Positions 1 through 11,399 of a stretch of DNA of 64,000 nt are shown here, one piece after another. Source of the DNA: Hirundichthys speculiger (taxonomy: Eukaryota > Chordata > Actinopteri > Beloniformes > Exocoetidae); NCBI GenBank assembly GCA_018398805.1, contig JAGFBZ010001895.1, positions 2,997,001 through 3,061,000 of the forward strand, given 5' to 3'. The notes under the pieces were generated by a model, which was not told where the DNA came from, ran no database searches, and saw nothing but the letters and a program-made list of their open reading frames with translations. How positions within the stretch are numbered: position 1 is the first letter of the stretch; each line of letters begins with the position of its first letter. The position numbers were made by a program, and so were the translations under genes.

Positions 1-185
1 TTAATGTCAGTGATTAACACCAAAGCATCCTCTCACTCACCTTCTCCACAACAAAGAGGAAAGAAAAACATACACACACCTGGAAGTTTGCACACAAATA
101 TACACATATGTATGCACAGTTAGGATGCTTCCATTCTCTGGCCTGTCCACAAACTCAATCATCCCCAGATAGCATGAACACTCAC

Positions 186-2607
186 TCAGAGATGTGCACA
201 AAGACGTCGCTGCCTCCATCTGATGGTATGATGAAGCCATGGCCTTTGGAACGGGAAAAATATTTACACACACCAGTGAATACGGGACCCTCGGCTGCAC
301 GTGCCGTCCTGGATAATATGGGTGATATAGATGTAGGAAAGAGAGTTGAATGAAAATTAATTTAAAAAAAAAATTTTGCAAAATATTTCTGTTTACACAT
401 GAGCCATTAACTTTATGCCTCTAAATGATGTAAAAGAAGATATGGAAGAGATATCATTAGTTAAGGCACTTATAAGCAAAAAGGCTGATAAATATTTTGA
501 TTTAGAGTAGAACACTAAAAAGGAAATTGGTTCACATGACATATTGTATTTTTGTGGTTTCATCACTGATTAACCCCATTTTCCACAATATTGAACTATA
601 CTGAATAGAGCAGTATAATAGAGGACGATAAACTTGAGGAGTACTAAATATCAAAATTTACTATATGTTACACTCACAACATCAAAGCGTGTAATCAGAG
701 CAATAAAACATGCCAGTGGGCACTGTAGCACACTGATCAGTCTTTCTGATCAGCTTTCAGCATTCAAAAAAAAAATGAAAGACTAGAAATGTAATAAAGG
801 ACCTTGAGTATATAAAAGTTCTGTTATCATAATTGAAGCAGAAATGGTTGCTGCTGCAAAAACAGCCACAAATTGTAAAATGTGGATGCTTCACTTTGCT
901 TTTTCTTTCCTAAGCACACACGACCTAAACAAACCAGCATAGTTTCAAGTAGAGATGCATGACATTGGCATCTGGCGATAAAGACTAAAAAATGAAACAT
1001 CTGCATAAAACACAGATGGTCCTATGCTAATATCTATCCATTTATTTTTCCGCCGAGTGCACCATGAGCATGCTAGCACGAATGGTTAAAAAAAAAGAAA
1101 GACGTCATTATGTTGATGAGCATAAAAGAGGGACAAACTAAAGACATCTGCTTTGTTTTCAAAGTGTCGGAGAGTAATAGCAAAGTTGCTGTTTACAATT
1201 ATGAGAAATTTGTGAAGATCAAGCAAGAGAAAGAGACTCCCGCATAAAAAAAAAAAAGTGTGGCCGTTAAATGTAGATATAAATGGCTTTCTCTGCAAAA
1301 TTTTTAACACAAAATATTATTTGCACCTGAATCCACACTTGGGAAACTTTAGTATTAAATATCAGTGACAAGTGAACCTTTTTTTTTTTTTTTTTTTTTT
1401 TGGTTTTTCGTGTATGCGTTATCTCACGCTGAGAAGGTCCTGTTCCTGCGTGTGGGCAGAGGGCTCGGGATGAGGTACCCTCTCAGAGGGGAAGGTGAGC
1501 GGTCCCGATGCTTGCGGGCTGGAAGCTGCAGGGACTCTGGAGGGGGGAGGGGGCAGACACACCTTCATAACACCATGACAATGACAAACATGTCATCTGT
1601 TCTTCTAGACTTTATCAACAGATTAGTGCCACCAAAATAAATGGCTTCGTTAGCTTCTTCTTTATGGTCAAAACCTGATATATTAGTGCAACTTTTAATT
1701 GGACCAATTTTATTTCACACACAAAGGCAAGTCAAAGTGCTTTATGAAAAGAACAGAAATAAATAATTTAATAAACATGGCACAGGAATGCAAATAAAAT
1801 TCCTAAAAAATGCACAAAATTAGAATCAGACAAAATATATAAAATGAAGCTTAGATAAAGCTTAAAAACAGATGCGGTATAAAATTAAAGTTAAACTGAA
1901 AACTGCTGTTTTCCCGTGCCTTTATTTAATTTAAAAGTGGCTTAGAGGTGTGGCCCATTTAATATCAACAGGAAGTTTATTCCATCTGTGAGCAGCATAC
2001 TACATAAATGCATTTTCACTGTGTTTGGTTGCATTTCAGCTGACTGCCCTCTAAAGATCTGAGAGCTCTAGTTGGTTTTTATTCTACACTGAGATCAGAA
2101 ATGCCCCACATTATTTATCAATCTGTAAACTAGCAACAAGTCGATTCTCTAAGTAACTGGTATCCAGTTTAAGGGATCCAGAGCAAGTATTGTGCCCAGT
2201 TTTCTTTGCTGTTTAAATGTTGCATCTTGAGATTATGACAATACATGCACCATTATCATAAATATACTGTTCAAAAAATAAAGGGAACACAAAATAAGAC
2301 ATCCCAGATCTGAATGAAGGAAATCTTCCTATTAAATAGTATATTAGTATAAGTATATTAAATACAAAAATTATCTGTGGAAATCAAGTTTAGCAACCCA
2401 TGGGTTTGGAGTTCACACTCAAAGTCAAAGTGGAAAACCAGTATTTAATAAGAATATTTCATTCATTTGTATCTGGGATGTCTTATTTTTGTGTTTCCTT
2501 TATTTCTTTGAGCAGTATACTTTAAATGACTTACCAGGAGAACTTGGAGAGAGGAGTGGAGGGGTCACAGGTCGAGACCCCTGACTGGGCACAGCCTCAG
2601 AGGACAT
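186..2607 (-). CDS. carhsp1: carhsp1, calcium-regulated heat-stable protein 1 (cold-shock domain), 5' coding exons only
   Basis: Three minus-strand coding exons: 2607-2535 (starts [10 protein letters not shown]), 1536-1428 (contains [10 protein letters not shown] and PSPLPTRR) and 308-186 (cold-shock domain start). Each is bounded by AG acceptors and GT donors (GTAAGT, GTGAGA, GTGAGT), and the phases agree: 73, 109 and 123 nt give codons split G|AG, GC|G and GA|. The last exon carries RNP1-like KGHGFI and RNP2-like VFVHIS, with GVCKYFSRS before them, as in the CARHSP1/CSDC2 family. The SPSPLRG and PSPLPTRR segments favour carhsp1 over csdc2. Family members are small cytoplasmic single-stranded nucleic-acid-binding phosphoproteins that affect mRNA stability. 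The rest of the cold-shock domain and the C terminus would lie left of position 1, so the gene is partial. The open frames on the plus strand opposite these exons are shadows. Confidence 0.87.
309..1427 (-). other. carhsp1 intron, no recognised content
   Basis: AT-rich intron between the second and third coding exons. It holds a T tract at about 1380-1401 (poly(A) on the coding strand) just beyond the donor of the 1536-1428 exon. I see no gene or clear element. Confidence 0.6.
1690..2250 (-). repeat. Dispersed teleost retroposon-like repeat in carhsp1 intron
   Basis: The block contains phrases I recognise from a common fish dispersed repeat: a segment like GGCAAGTCAAAGTGCTTTAT, then a 'gatctgagagctctagttgg' stretch and a 'gtatccagtttaagggatc' stretch. 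It has no open reading frame. Family name and orientation are uncertain. Confidence 0.45.
2263..2519. mobile_element. Tc1/mariner-type MITE
   Basis: About 255 bp with long terminal inverted repeats of roughly 45 bp. The left end reads TATACTGTTCAAAAAATAAA; the right end is its near-perfect reverse complement, ending CAGTATA. TA at both borders is consistent with a TA target duplication. The interior is short and AT-rich and codes for nothing. It lies in the carhsp1 intron only 15 bp from the donor of the first coding exon. Confidence 0.8.
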
Positions 2608-3834
2608 GTCGTAAGTAGCGTTGCCAAAAAAATAGAAGGAAGGAGGAGTGGGAGGTCACTCTGGAGTTAGCACAGAAATGCTTATGGAACACCTGAGGAT
2701 AGGAAACAAAAGTACAACTTAAGATTTATCATACACAAACACACACACATTATAGTGTTAGACTGAACCAAGTATCATTTAAAAATACATGCCTATTTCA
2801 GTCCTTTAAAAAACACCATATTTTAGAGTTTCCTCTCAGGAGAGAAAAACACCCTCCATTGTTCAATAAAAACAAAAACAATCAGTAATGAGCTGGCATA
2901 GTCAAACCCTCTCATTACCAACACAACAATAATTTGGGAACAGTCTGACGCTGCTGTGACCTGGCAGACACAGAGAACAGTTATGTTATTCAATTCTGCA
3001 CTGGACTTGCATCATTTGTTATTACCGGTAACTGAATGTTAACCAATAATGCAATAGCAGAAAAAAAGCTCTCAATACGTTTCTTATTTCCAAGAATACG
3101 CTTCCATTAACAGCATATTCTCGGAAGAGGAAAAGATTAATGGATGGCAGTTAAACAAATATCATAAAATGACATATTGAAGAGGCATCGTTAGCCATTT
3201 AGTGAGCTTTCAGATTAAGAGTCGGTATATTTGAGGATTTCTATAGCTGAAGCAGATTTGTAGCAGGATTTAATGTAAAAAGAGGGTCTTCTTTAAAAAA
3301 AAACATGTGGTTTCAGTGTATTGTAGCTGAAGAATCTCTAGAAAACAAAAATTTTAAAGCTGCAATAATTAAGATGGTTCAAATCAAGAAATTGACTTAA
3401 TTGGGTTTCATTACTGCATGAACCCCACAGCAAACTGTGGAGGAGAAAAAAAATCCTGCAGCTTTTCTCAACTCTGCTGGCTGATTTACCAAACTCACTA
3501 ATCTGGGTATGTGGTCTGTAAATCCTGCACTCAGCCATGTTTTGCCAGAAAGGAATTTTCTCAATAACGGTTATTCTTGTTTAATTTAGTTTAGACTTCA
3601 TTCACAACACTAAACACCAGGCAGAAAGGCCATGAGGCCAGTCAGGGAAAACAAAGAATTCAGGAGCTAAAGAGGTATGTTTTCTCAGAGAAGCTAAGGA
3701 AGGTTTGATATACAAGTCTTTCTATAGTCAAAAAGAGTAGTAGCGCCAAAACAAAACAACAAGAGAATTGTGTAAATGACTTGACAAAGACTTGTTTCAG
3801 CCCTCTTACAGAATGCAGAGAAATAGTGATAGTA
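2608..3834 (-). other. carhsp1 5' intron or leader, nothing recognised
   Basis: Sequence upstream of the carhsp1 start codon. An acceptor for the coding exon is expected within roughly 100 bp, for example the CCAG near 2657, but I could not fix it. The remainder is AT-rich with no gene or recognised repeat. Confidence 0.4.
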
Positions 3835-4970
3835 GAGCTGGGCAATATGAATTCAAATCAATTAATTAAACAGGTTATCTCAATTACAATTACCCAGTTA
3901 TTTTAGGGGTTTTTTTTGCCCTCCTAGATCACTGGCAAGGTTTTAGTTGTAAATGTATAAAACTGATATTTTTCAAATTAAACATGTTTATTTCTGCTGC
4001 AAAGCAGAACATTTTAACATATAGTCTATGGAGATCAACTTGCTTTTGGGGCTAGCCCCTAGTGGTCAGTTGGGGAACTGCAACTTTTTTTTTTAAGTTC
4101 TGCGTTACACTGGACTCACACAGCTGCATCACCACCATCTGTCTCCATAGACTTTGAATAGGGCGACATCATCCATTGCCAAACTTAATTGTGGGTTTCA
4201 TGTGTTGGTTTCGATTGCATTTGCTTTGTCAAAAATTGGCTGATTTTCAACTTTTCCTGTGTCAACGCATGTGTCAGCCAATCAAGTTGCGGCTACACAG
4301 CTAGGACTAGCCAATAAAATTGCATATGGAGATGGGACTAATTCAAAACACATGGGTTATTTATGTAGTGAGCAGGAAGAACTTTGATTGGTTGTTTTTG
4401 GTATGACGAAGAAATGACAACACCACCAAGCCCTATGCATTGCCACAACACACCTGTGTGAATCCAGTGTTAGCATCAACCCAGAAGCTAAAATGTTGGC
4501 ACCTGACTACACCATTTGTTGTCGACAAGCACTGCAATTGCACCATCCATGATATCTCCTCTTTAACTCATCTGGGATTTGGGGTCTCAATACAAGTATC
4601 TATTAGACCTTTGAAAACTCAACCAGCTGCTCCCACTAGTAAACAATGGCACAATTGTCCCATTGCTATGGTTACACACAAGAGAAAGTTCTGGAAGAAA
4701 CAGTAAAAAGTACTTAATCATCACATCACGCAAACTGCTGTCACAATTTAAAAAAAAAACAAAAAAACTCATACTACTGCTACCCCTAATAATAATGTTT
4801 CAATAAAAGGAAACCTGAGAGTAATATATTCAATCCAGTTATATTTCTCAGCTGCTAAGCTTTTCATAAGTTTACATGCCTTGTTCTTATGTTTTCCCTT
4901 ACGTTTTTTTAAGTGTAACAATTTCACAGTTTTGATATTGATAAAATCCTAACACTGTCCAGCCCTACCC
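3835..4970. mobile_element. Probable hAT-type non-autonomous element
   Basis: The left end resembles TAGAGCTGGGCAATAT and the right end, reverse complemented, TAGGGCTGGACAGTGT: the imperfect inverted 'TAGGGCTGGGC' ends seen on many fish hAT MITEs. The interior of about 1.1 kb has no convincing coding sequence. I could not identify a clean 8-bp target duplication, so the borders are approximate. Confidence 0.5.
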
Positions 4971-5847
4971 ATAGGAAATCAAACTGTTTTTATTTCTAAC
5001 ACTATTGCATACATTTGACATACACTGCACCAAAATGCATCACAGACCATCACAGAAAATGTTTCCTGCCTGTATCCAGTAAACTATTTAACTCCACCCT
5101 TGGTTGGCAATAAAAATAACCTGACCTCTCCACTCACCTGACTCCTTGCACAAATAAGACAAAGTAGTCTTGATACCTTGAGCGTAATAGATTCTATATA
5201 ACAGCAGAGTCACCAGAACAGTGAGGTCTGGGCTAATGATTAATTACTTCTTTTGATTTCAATTCTTTCTGATTAAATAAAAAACAAATGTTCCATTTTT
5301 CATACAAACACAAGCTAAACCCACACTCTCCATTATTGTCTCACAGAGTTCAGGGTGCCTCGTAAAAATTTCCATGATAGTCCTCTCTGTATACCTCATC
5401 CCCAAGAGACCCCGCTGACACAGCACATACCAGTCCACAGAGACAACGTGCATGCGTGCGCACACACACACACATACGCTTGATTACACAAACATACATA
5501 CAAATCTATACATAAGCTCTGGAGCCAATATATAACCCAAAAACAACTTTGTGTAGATAAAGATTGTAATGGCCATTCGGTGTTTGATCAAAATATTTGC
5601 GCAGGCAGGGTAAAAGCATTCTGAGTTCTTTCAAACTGATTACATTCACTAACTTGAATTTCAACAAGGCACCATTTAAAATCTCGATGCATACAACAGA
5701 GCTGCATTTAGAAACAATAGCGTCTCCATTAGCAGAAGGCCAGAGGACCAAAGTATGTCCCTGCCATGGGGCAGGTACTCAGAGTAGCCCTATAAAACTG
5801 CTGGGTGGAGATTACATCGTTTAACCATCACAGGGACATTCACACCT

Positions 5848-5950
5848 ACCGTATTTTCTGGACTACAAGTCACGCTTTTTTTTTTAGTAGTTAGGCTGGT
5901 CCTCCGACTTATGTTTCAAAGCGACTTGTATATTAAAATATATGCCACCT
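5848..5950. repeat. DNA-transposon end (CCGTATTTTCTGGACTACAAG type)
   Basis: The phrase CCGTATTTTCTGGACTACAA followed by a T tract and 'ttaggctggtcctccgactt' matches a very common fish repeat end. Only one end is present, so this is a fragment. Confidence 0.5.
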
Positions 5951-5998
5951 CATCCATGACAAAAACAGGGCATCATCTACACTTGCGACAATTACAAG

Positions 5999-6322
5999 TA
6001 TGGGATGCACGATAATTATCAGCTTAATGGTTATCAGGCTGATAACAGGAAATTATGATGTCATTCCGATAAGTCCGATATCATGACGAATAGCCCCGAT
6101 AACATATATTTTTGTCAAAATGTTTGAGACGCTTTCTAATAATTTTTTATTGGAAAAAATAAATATCTGTTCATTTAAAGAGTAAAAACTGTTTTTGGTT
6201 TTGTTCATAGTATTGATGTAATAATCTTAGGTATATGTGTGTGTTATCGGTTATCAGTATTGGCCTTTAGGATCTCAAAGTTATCAGTTATCAGTTTTAA
6301 AAAACAGTTATCGTGCATACTT
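5999..6322. mobile_element. hAT MITE with 8-9 bp target duplication
   Basis: The inverted ends contain GGGATGCACGATAA (left) and TTATCGTGCATAC (right). AATTACAAG occurs directly on both sides (5990-5998 and 6323-6331), which is a target-site duplication of the length hAT transposases leave. The interior is rich in 'ccgataa' motifs and codes for nothing. It is the same family as the larger copy at 7232-8493. Confidence 0.8.
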
Positions 6323-6339
6323 AATTACAAGAGTAAATC

Positions 6340-6520
6340 ATGAAGACAACACAAATATTCCACCAAAAAGAAAAAGCTATTCTGCAGAATTTAAACTAAA
6401 GATTATAAAATATGTAGCTGAAAACAGTAATCAAGTGGCAGAAAGTTTGGAGTGAGTGGGAAACTCGTCAGGGACTGGAGAAAAGCAGAGGTAACTCTGA
6501 CAGCTATGACAAAAATGATA
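6340..6520 (+). pseudogene. Decayed pogo/Tigger-type transposase N-terminus
   Basis: The frame at 6352-6455 reads [28 protein letters not shown], the helix-turn-helix start typical of pogo/Tigger-like transposases in fish. It stops, and the expected continuation (RDWRKAE) appears in another frame at about 6470-6490. This is therefore a short, frameshifted relic. It follows directly after the hAT MITE at 5999-6322. Confidence 0.6.
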
Positions 6521-7231
6521 GAAGATACAATGGCTAAAGATGGATCCTTGAACAGCTGCTGCTGGAAAAGGTTCATCAATGGTGCAATTATCACCTCGTC
6601 TTCTTGCCCAATTCGACATTCAGCAGGTCTGGTGCATTTCATTCCTGCATAGAGGCAGAAACTAAAACTGTGCAAACCTGCTGAGAGGACATCAAAGAAG
6701 TGGACCAGCAAGGGAGGGGAACCACTGTAAACATGGCCCTCCACCCATTTAAAGCAGACCAAACAAGGCTGGTGTGAATGTAGCCTCAAATGTCCCCCTT
6801 GGCTCTGTGTCATCTTTTCTCATCCATTACCACAATGCAGTGAAGGCAAAACAAACAAACCATTTCAGCTCCCACATCACTCACAGTAGTGAACGTACTC
6901 CACTCACTCCATTTTTTTTCTCTGTTATGACTCATTTTACATGTAAATTCAATTTAAGTATTGAAAATAAGTATTGTATCAACCAATGTTACATTATTCC
7001 TTTAAAGTTTTTCTCTGTATTAGGGTTGGAAATAGGCTGATTTTTGCAGGAATTGGGTTCTTGACACGATCTGATGTTTGGTAACAACCACAGTAATTTT
7101 ATTCTTGTCAAATACAGTTAGGAAGTGATGTAGCTATGTGTATATGCTGTAATCAATGTGGATGGAGTGGAAACTTGGGTTATCCTGTGTGCTGTCAAGT
7201 ACTGAGGTAGCTGGTTGACAGCAGTGGAACC

Positions 7232-8493
7232 CAGGGATGCACGATAACTGTTTTTTTAAACCGATACCGATAACCGATAACTTTCAGCTCCTAAAGGCCG
7301 ATACCGATACACAATAACACACACATATACCTAAGATCATTACATCAATACTATGAACAAAAAAAAAAACAGTTTTGACTCTTTAAATGAACAGATATTT
7401 ATTTTTTACAATGAAAAACTATTGGCAAGCCTCTCAAATATTCTCATAAAGCTGTCAAACAAACCTATTTGATATCTCACATCAACTTAAATAAGCTGCT
7501 TTACTTACCGATATAAAAAAATATGGGCTCCTTGAACTGATGGATATACATGCATCAGAATTACTAACTGAAAAAATGCTTTTTTCAATCACAATAAAAA
7601 ATAATGCACAGGTCATAATGTACTGACACAAGTTAGACTTGTCTTTGTAAATAAACTAAAAAAGTACACTCCATAGTAACAAAGAAACAACGTTTAAAGG
7701 ATTTTGGCTTGTGATTACATTCAAATGAATGTCTTTAATTAAAGTAAATGAGGTTTAGTAGTTTGGGGTTTTTTTTTTTTTAATCTCATGGAAGCTTTAG
7801 ATGAGAGAGATGATGGGGGGCGGCGGCCTGGGAGTGGAGGGGTTGACTTGCTGCTGGCTTGCTCACGTTAGCTCATGTTAGCTCACGTTTGCGCAATTTC
7901 AGAACTCCATGGAAGCGACGGTTATGTTTCAGGTGGCTGATTGGGTTTGACATATTTAAGCTTGTGCTATTTTTCCCTCCTTCGCTTGGAGAATTTGTCA
8001 CAAATAACCAGCGAACTATCTTCTTCTGAAACTTTAACGAAGTTCTACACCATCGCCACCATGTTTATTTGTTTTATCAGCACACTGTTCCATATTGCTG
8101 CATTCATGGTGTAACGTAAACTCCTCTGTTCCCTCGTTTGCTCGTCGTTCTTTCGGCCTTATCTATTTTTTATGTGTAACATGTGGGAAAATACTACGAA
8201 TATCAATTCAAGTCAGCAACTACCAAAATTATAACCGAGTTAACAAGTTGTTTTCTGGCATGAGGGGGTAGTCTTGATTTTCCTTACTGAAAAATCGTTT
8301 TTCTGATTATGCCGACGTCACTTGAACATAACATTCACTGCCAGTCATTCAAGGCTCAGAGGGAGCGAGGCACTGCCATGTTGACAAAAATATATATGTT
8401 ATCGGGGCTATTCGTCATGATATCGGACCTATCGGGATGATGTCATAATTTCCTGTTCTCAGTTATCGGCTCGATAGTTATCGTGCATCCCTA
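7232..8493. mobile_element. hAT non-autonomous element, CAGGGATGCACGATAA family
   Basis: The left end is CAGGGATGCACGATAAC with 'accgataaccgataac' behind it. The right end is GATAGTTATCGTGCATCCCTA. The right 120 bp, reverse complemented, closely match the left part of the element at 5999-6322, including 'atatcatgacgaatagcccc'. About 1.26 kb with no transposase frame. The flanking 8-mers do not match, so the copy may be rearranged or old. Confidence 0.7.
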
Positions 8494-8580
8494 CTTGTAA
8501 GCGCTTCTGAAATGTAATGAAAGGGGACTGTTTTGCAGTTGCACTGGAGGCACAACACGCTACTAGTTTATGGTTAAACG

Positions 8581-8838
8581 GTGGTGGCTGCAAACAGCGA
8601 AAATCCCGAAGTGGAAGCTCCAGAACGGCAACATGAGACTGAGAAACTTCTTCCTAAACGAGGAGCCATGTCTGTCATGTGGAAGTTCTTTGGATTTAAA
8701 AAAGACGACGTCCAACAAACTACAATAATCTGCAAATGTTGCCGAGCTAAAGTTGTAGCCGCGGGAGGCTACAACTTTAGCTCGGCAACATTTGCAGATT
8801 ATTGTAGTTGTAGAACGTTGTTTACATTGTGTAGTTAA
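8581..8838 (+). pseudogene. BED zinc-finger fragment of a hAT transposase, interrupted by a palindrome
   Basis: The frame includes SVMWKFFGFKKDDVQQTTIICKCC..., that is W-x-F-F and a C-x2-C pair as in BED fingers of hAT/ZBED transposases. After RAKVVA the sequence folds back on itself (perfect 43-bp arms, 8718-8760 and 8767-8809), so the downstream residues are the antisense of the finger and the frame ends shortly after. No H-x(3-5)-H pair follows, so the finger is incomplete and not functional. Confidence 0.6.
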
Positions 8839-9189
8839 TGTTGATTTATTTTTTTTATTTTTTTTTACAAAATATGTTTTTTCAAGTTGTTTGCAAAATT
8901 TGAAAAATAAAAGGGTTCTGTATTTTAACTGCAAATATCATGCATTCTGAGTCCTTCACTTAATCAGAATAATGAGTGCCACCTCTTTGTAAATAGTATC
9001 ATTTTGTGAGGCCATGCAAACCTGTATTAATACTAGTGTAGATATGAATGTTTTTCTACAATATTCACTAGGGATGCACCGAAAATTCGGCCACCGAAAA
9101 TTTTCGGCCGAAAATGGCCCAAAAGTGCATTTTCGGTTTTCGGCCGAAAGACTTTTATCACCGAAACAACACGGCCGAAACAGGATGTT

Positions 9190-10225
9190 GTGATGACGAA
9201 CAAAAACCGCGGCCAGCACGCGCTTGTCTGGGGCCAACATGTCTGTGGTGTGGACGTATTTCAAGACCCACGGATAGCGATTTGTAAAACATGTAACGCT
9301 GAAATTTCAAGAGGGGGTGAATCTGCAACGAGTTTCTCCACGTCGGGTTTGATTTATCACCTGAAATCCAAACATCCCCATCGCCATTCTGAATAAGAGA
9401 AGGCGGCGGCACAGAAAAGGAAAATCCCTCCGAGCGCACCCACTCCGTCTGTGGCGGACATATTTGAAAAGGCAAGAAAGTTTTCCAGTGATGGTGCCAA
9501 GGCAAAGGGCATTACACAAAAAATAATGGAATTCATTGCCTTAGATGATCAGCCGTTCTCTGTTGTAGAGGATGTGGGATTTCGTAGGCTGATCGAGCAC
9601 ATTGAGCCCATAGGCGTAGTTTGACTTTTGCGTCGGGGGGGGGGCAAAAACTGTTAAGCACTTTCAACAAACGGCCGCACTCACGCGAACCGGCGCGCAT
9701 GCACGCGAACCGGCGCTCATGCACACATATGTGCAAACTCGCGCGCACATGATGGCACACAAGATACGCTCACCACGAAACCATGAAGTCCAAGATTAGA
9801 TGATGTTCAAAACCAGTAGTTGCAACAGGATACAGTACACAGTAGATGTTATAAATGTTAATGTTAATGATGTTAAATGTATTAAGAAACAAAATATAAC
9901 ATGATTCATTTAACTGTCACAATATACTGCAGTTTATTTTGGACTTAAAAAAAACATTACGGTCAAAAACATTTATTTATTTTTGCCAGTTCGTTGACAA
10001 TGCAATTACATATTTCAGCCACCAGGGGGAGCATTGCTCCCCCTGCCCCCCCCGCAAACTCCGCCCATGATTGAGCCCCGTTATTCCATACCGAGCAGAC
10101 GACATTTCTCAGACGTGGGTTTACCTGAGCTGTTTAATGTTGTTGCAGCTCACGTCCATGAGCTTATAGCTGCAGATAATTTTGTTGTTGTAGTCCTACA
10201 GAGAATTTTTTTTAAATGCTCTTGA
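9190..10225 (+). pseudogene. ZBED-like hAT transposase N-terminal region, disrupted
   Basis: The frame gives DPRIAICKTCNAEISRGG... then LIYHLKSKHPHRH: a BED finger with C-x2-C and H-x4-H. A stop follows (9394-9396). The expected linker (ADIFEKARKFSSDGAKAKG, then DDQPFSVVEDVGFRRLIEHI) continues in the region 9440-9600. Transposase-like sequence resumes after the inserted element (RYSIPSRRHFSDVGLPELFN, 10078-10140). Stops, an insertion and a missing catalytic region make this a dead gene. Confidence 0.75.
9609..10069. mobile_element. Second hAT-type element nested in the first
   Basis: ATTGAGCC is repeated at 9601-9608 and 10070-10077. The element between has imperfect inverted ends CATAGGCGTAGTTTG and CAAACTCCGCCCATG. 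It contains a G run (about 9637-9646) and a 'ccaggggga' segment near the right end. It codes for nothing obvious. Removing it rejoins the host transposase frame, which confirms the borders. Confidence 0.85.
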
Positions 10226-10722
10226 CTTAAATGCACTGTGTTTTTATGAGAGAACATTTTTACAATCTTTCAGCAGGCCAGTCAGTTATAGGCCTGTATT
10301 ATTATTTAATGTACACCTGAGTGGGGTCAAGTTAAACATTTTATTTTGAATTTTGTTTTATATTGTGCATTGTGTAATGTCAGTGCTAATAAATATTTTC
10401 ATAATTTTGCAATTAATTTATTCTTTGTAGCATTAATATTAATTTATGCAATGGTAATGCCTTGATTTTAGTGAGGTTAGTTCACAGTCATTGCCATGAA
10501 TGCAACGGTACTAATAATTGGCATAATAATTTATTTCGGTGTTTCGGTTTTCGGCCTTGGTTTCTTCATTTTCGGTTTTCGGTTTCGGCCAAGAATTTTC
10601 ATTTCGGTGCATCCCTAATATTCACTCCTCGTGACAGTAAAATAGGTCATTCTAAGCCAATTTACTGCAGTAATTCCTCTCTAAATGATTAGAAAATGTG
10701 GTTAACACCCAGTTGTGCCTTC

Positions 10723-10812
10723 AAAAAAACATACAGTGATATACCGTGAAACCAATATAATTTTGAAAAATACCGTGATATACATTTTTGGTCATACCGC
10801 CCAGCACTAAGA
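10723..10812. repeat. Fragment of a fish DNA-transposon end
   Basis: Reads 'gtgatataccgtgaaaccaa ... ataccgcccagcactaa', a recognisable end of a common fish MITE family. Only one end is seen. Confidence 0.45.
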
Positions 10813-11000
10813 ACAAGTACAGATGGTAGAGGCCATTGAAGCCATTGAGCGCCCATGATAATGTCAGCAGTCTACGGGGGCGTATGGGGCGACGAAAAAC
10901 ACTGGCGACCAAAATTGCTAGCTGGCTACCGACTTCAAAAACCTGGTAGCCGGGGCTACTTGGTAAAAATTGTAATTTTATGCCCTGTTATTATTATTAA

Positions 11001-11395
11001 AGGTGGGGTGGGTGTTGTTTTTTTGCAACACTTTTTACAATATTGCCTGAAAACCTTTTCACATTTCCATTGCACCCGCTGAAATAAAATGTTTGCAAAA
11101 AAAACTAAACATTTTGGTCCAGTCTAGAAGGTGTAATCAGAGAAAAACTCTGACCAATCAAAAAAGTGATCATCACTATTTTGATTGGCTGCCTAATACG
11201 TCCATCAAATATCACCCCTCCCTCCCTCCCTCCCTATGGTTCATGCAGTCGTGAATCATGTGAAGGCGTGGTTTCGAGGGGTGAGCTGAAGAGGAGGAGG
11301 CGGAGCCTTTGGGAGGAGGGAGGGAGTGTATATTTTCAAAATCTCACTTGAGTTGGATTGTTGGAACCGTTTTTCAAACAACACCTACTCCACCT
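11001..11395. mobile_element. piggyBac-type MITE (TTAA target duplication)
   Basis: TTAA flanks both sides (10997-11000 and 11396-11399). The ends are AGGTGGGGTGGGTGTTG and, reverse complemented, AGGTGGAGTAGGTGTTG. It is 395 bp with an A/G-rich and C/T-rich interior (11215-11335) and no coding sequence. TTAA duplication points to piggyBac mobilisation; this is inferred because no transposase is present. Confidence 0.75.
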
Positions 11396-11399
11396 TTAA

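Larger units (their letters stand above)
9069..10617 (+). mobile_element. hAT transposon relic (TAGGGATGCACCGAAA ends), host of a nested insertion
   Basis: Terminal inverted repeats TAGGGATGCACCGAAA and TTTCGGTGCATCCCTA; ATATTCAC flanks both sides (9061-9068 and 10618-10625), an 8-bp target duplication. Both ends are rich in 'ttcggcc/ggccgaaa' subterminal repeats. Inside is the 5' part of a transposase gene (about 9185-9600, continuing at 10078-10225), interrupted by a second element at 9609-10069. The element is 1.55 kb, too short for a full hAT transposase, so it is internally deleted and non-autonomous. Confidence 0.88.

Noticed and set aside
108..353. 81-codon plus-strand frame and the long minus frame 381-37
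   Set aside because: Both are off-frame to the cold-shock-domain exon 308-186, which fits the protein family and has proper splice sites.
1365..1640. 91-codon plus-strand frame
   Set aside because: Lies opposite the carhsp1 exon 1536-1428 and begins in a poly(T) tract.
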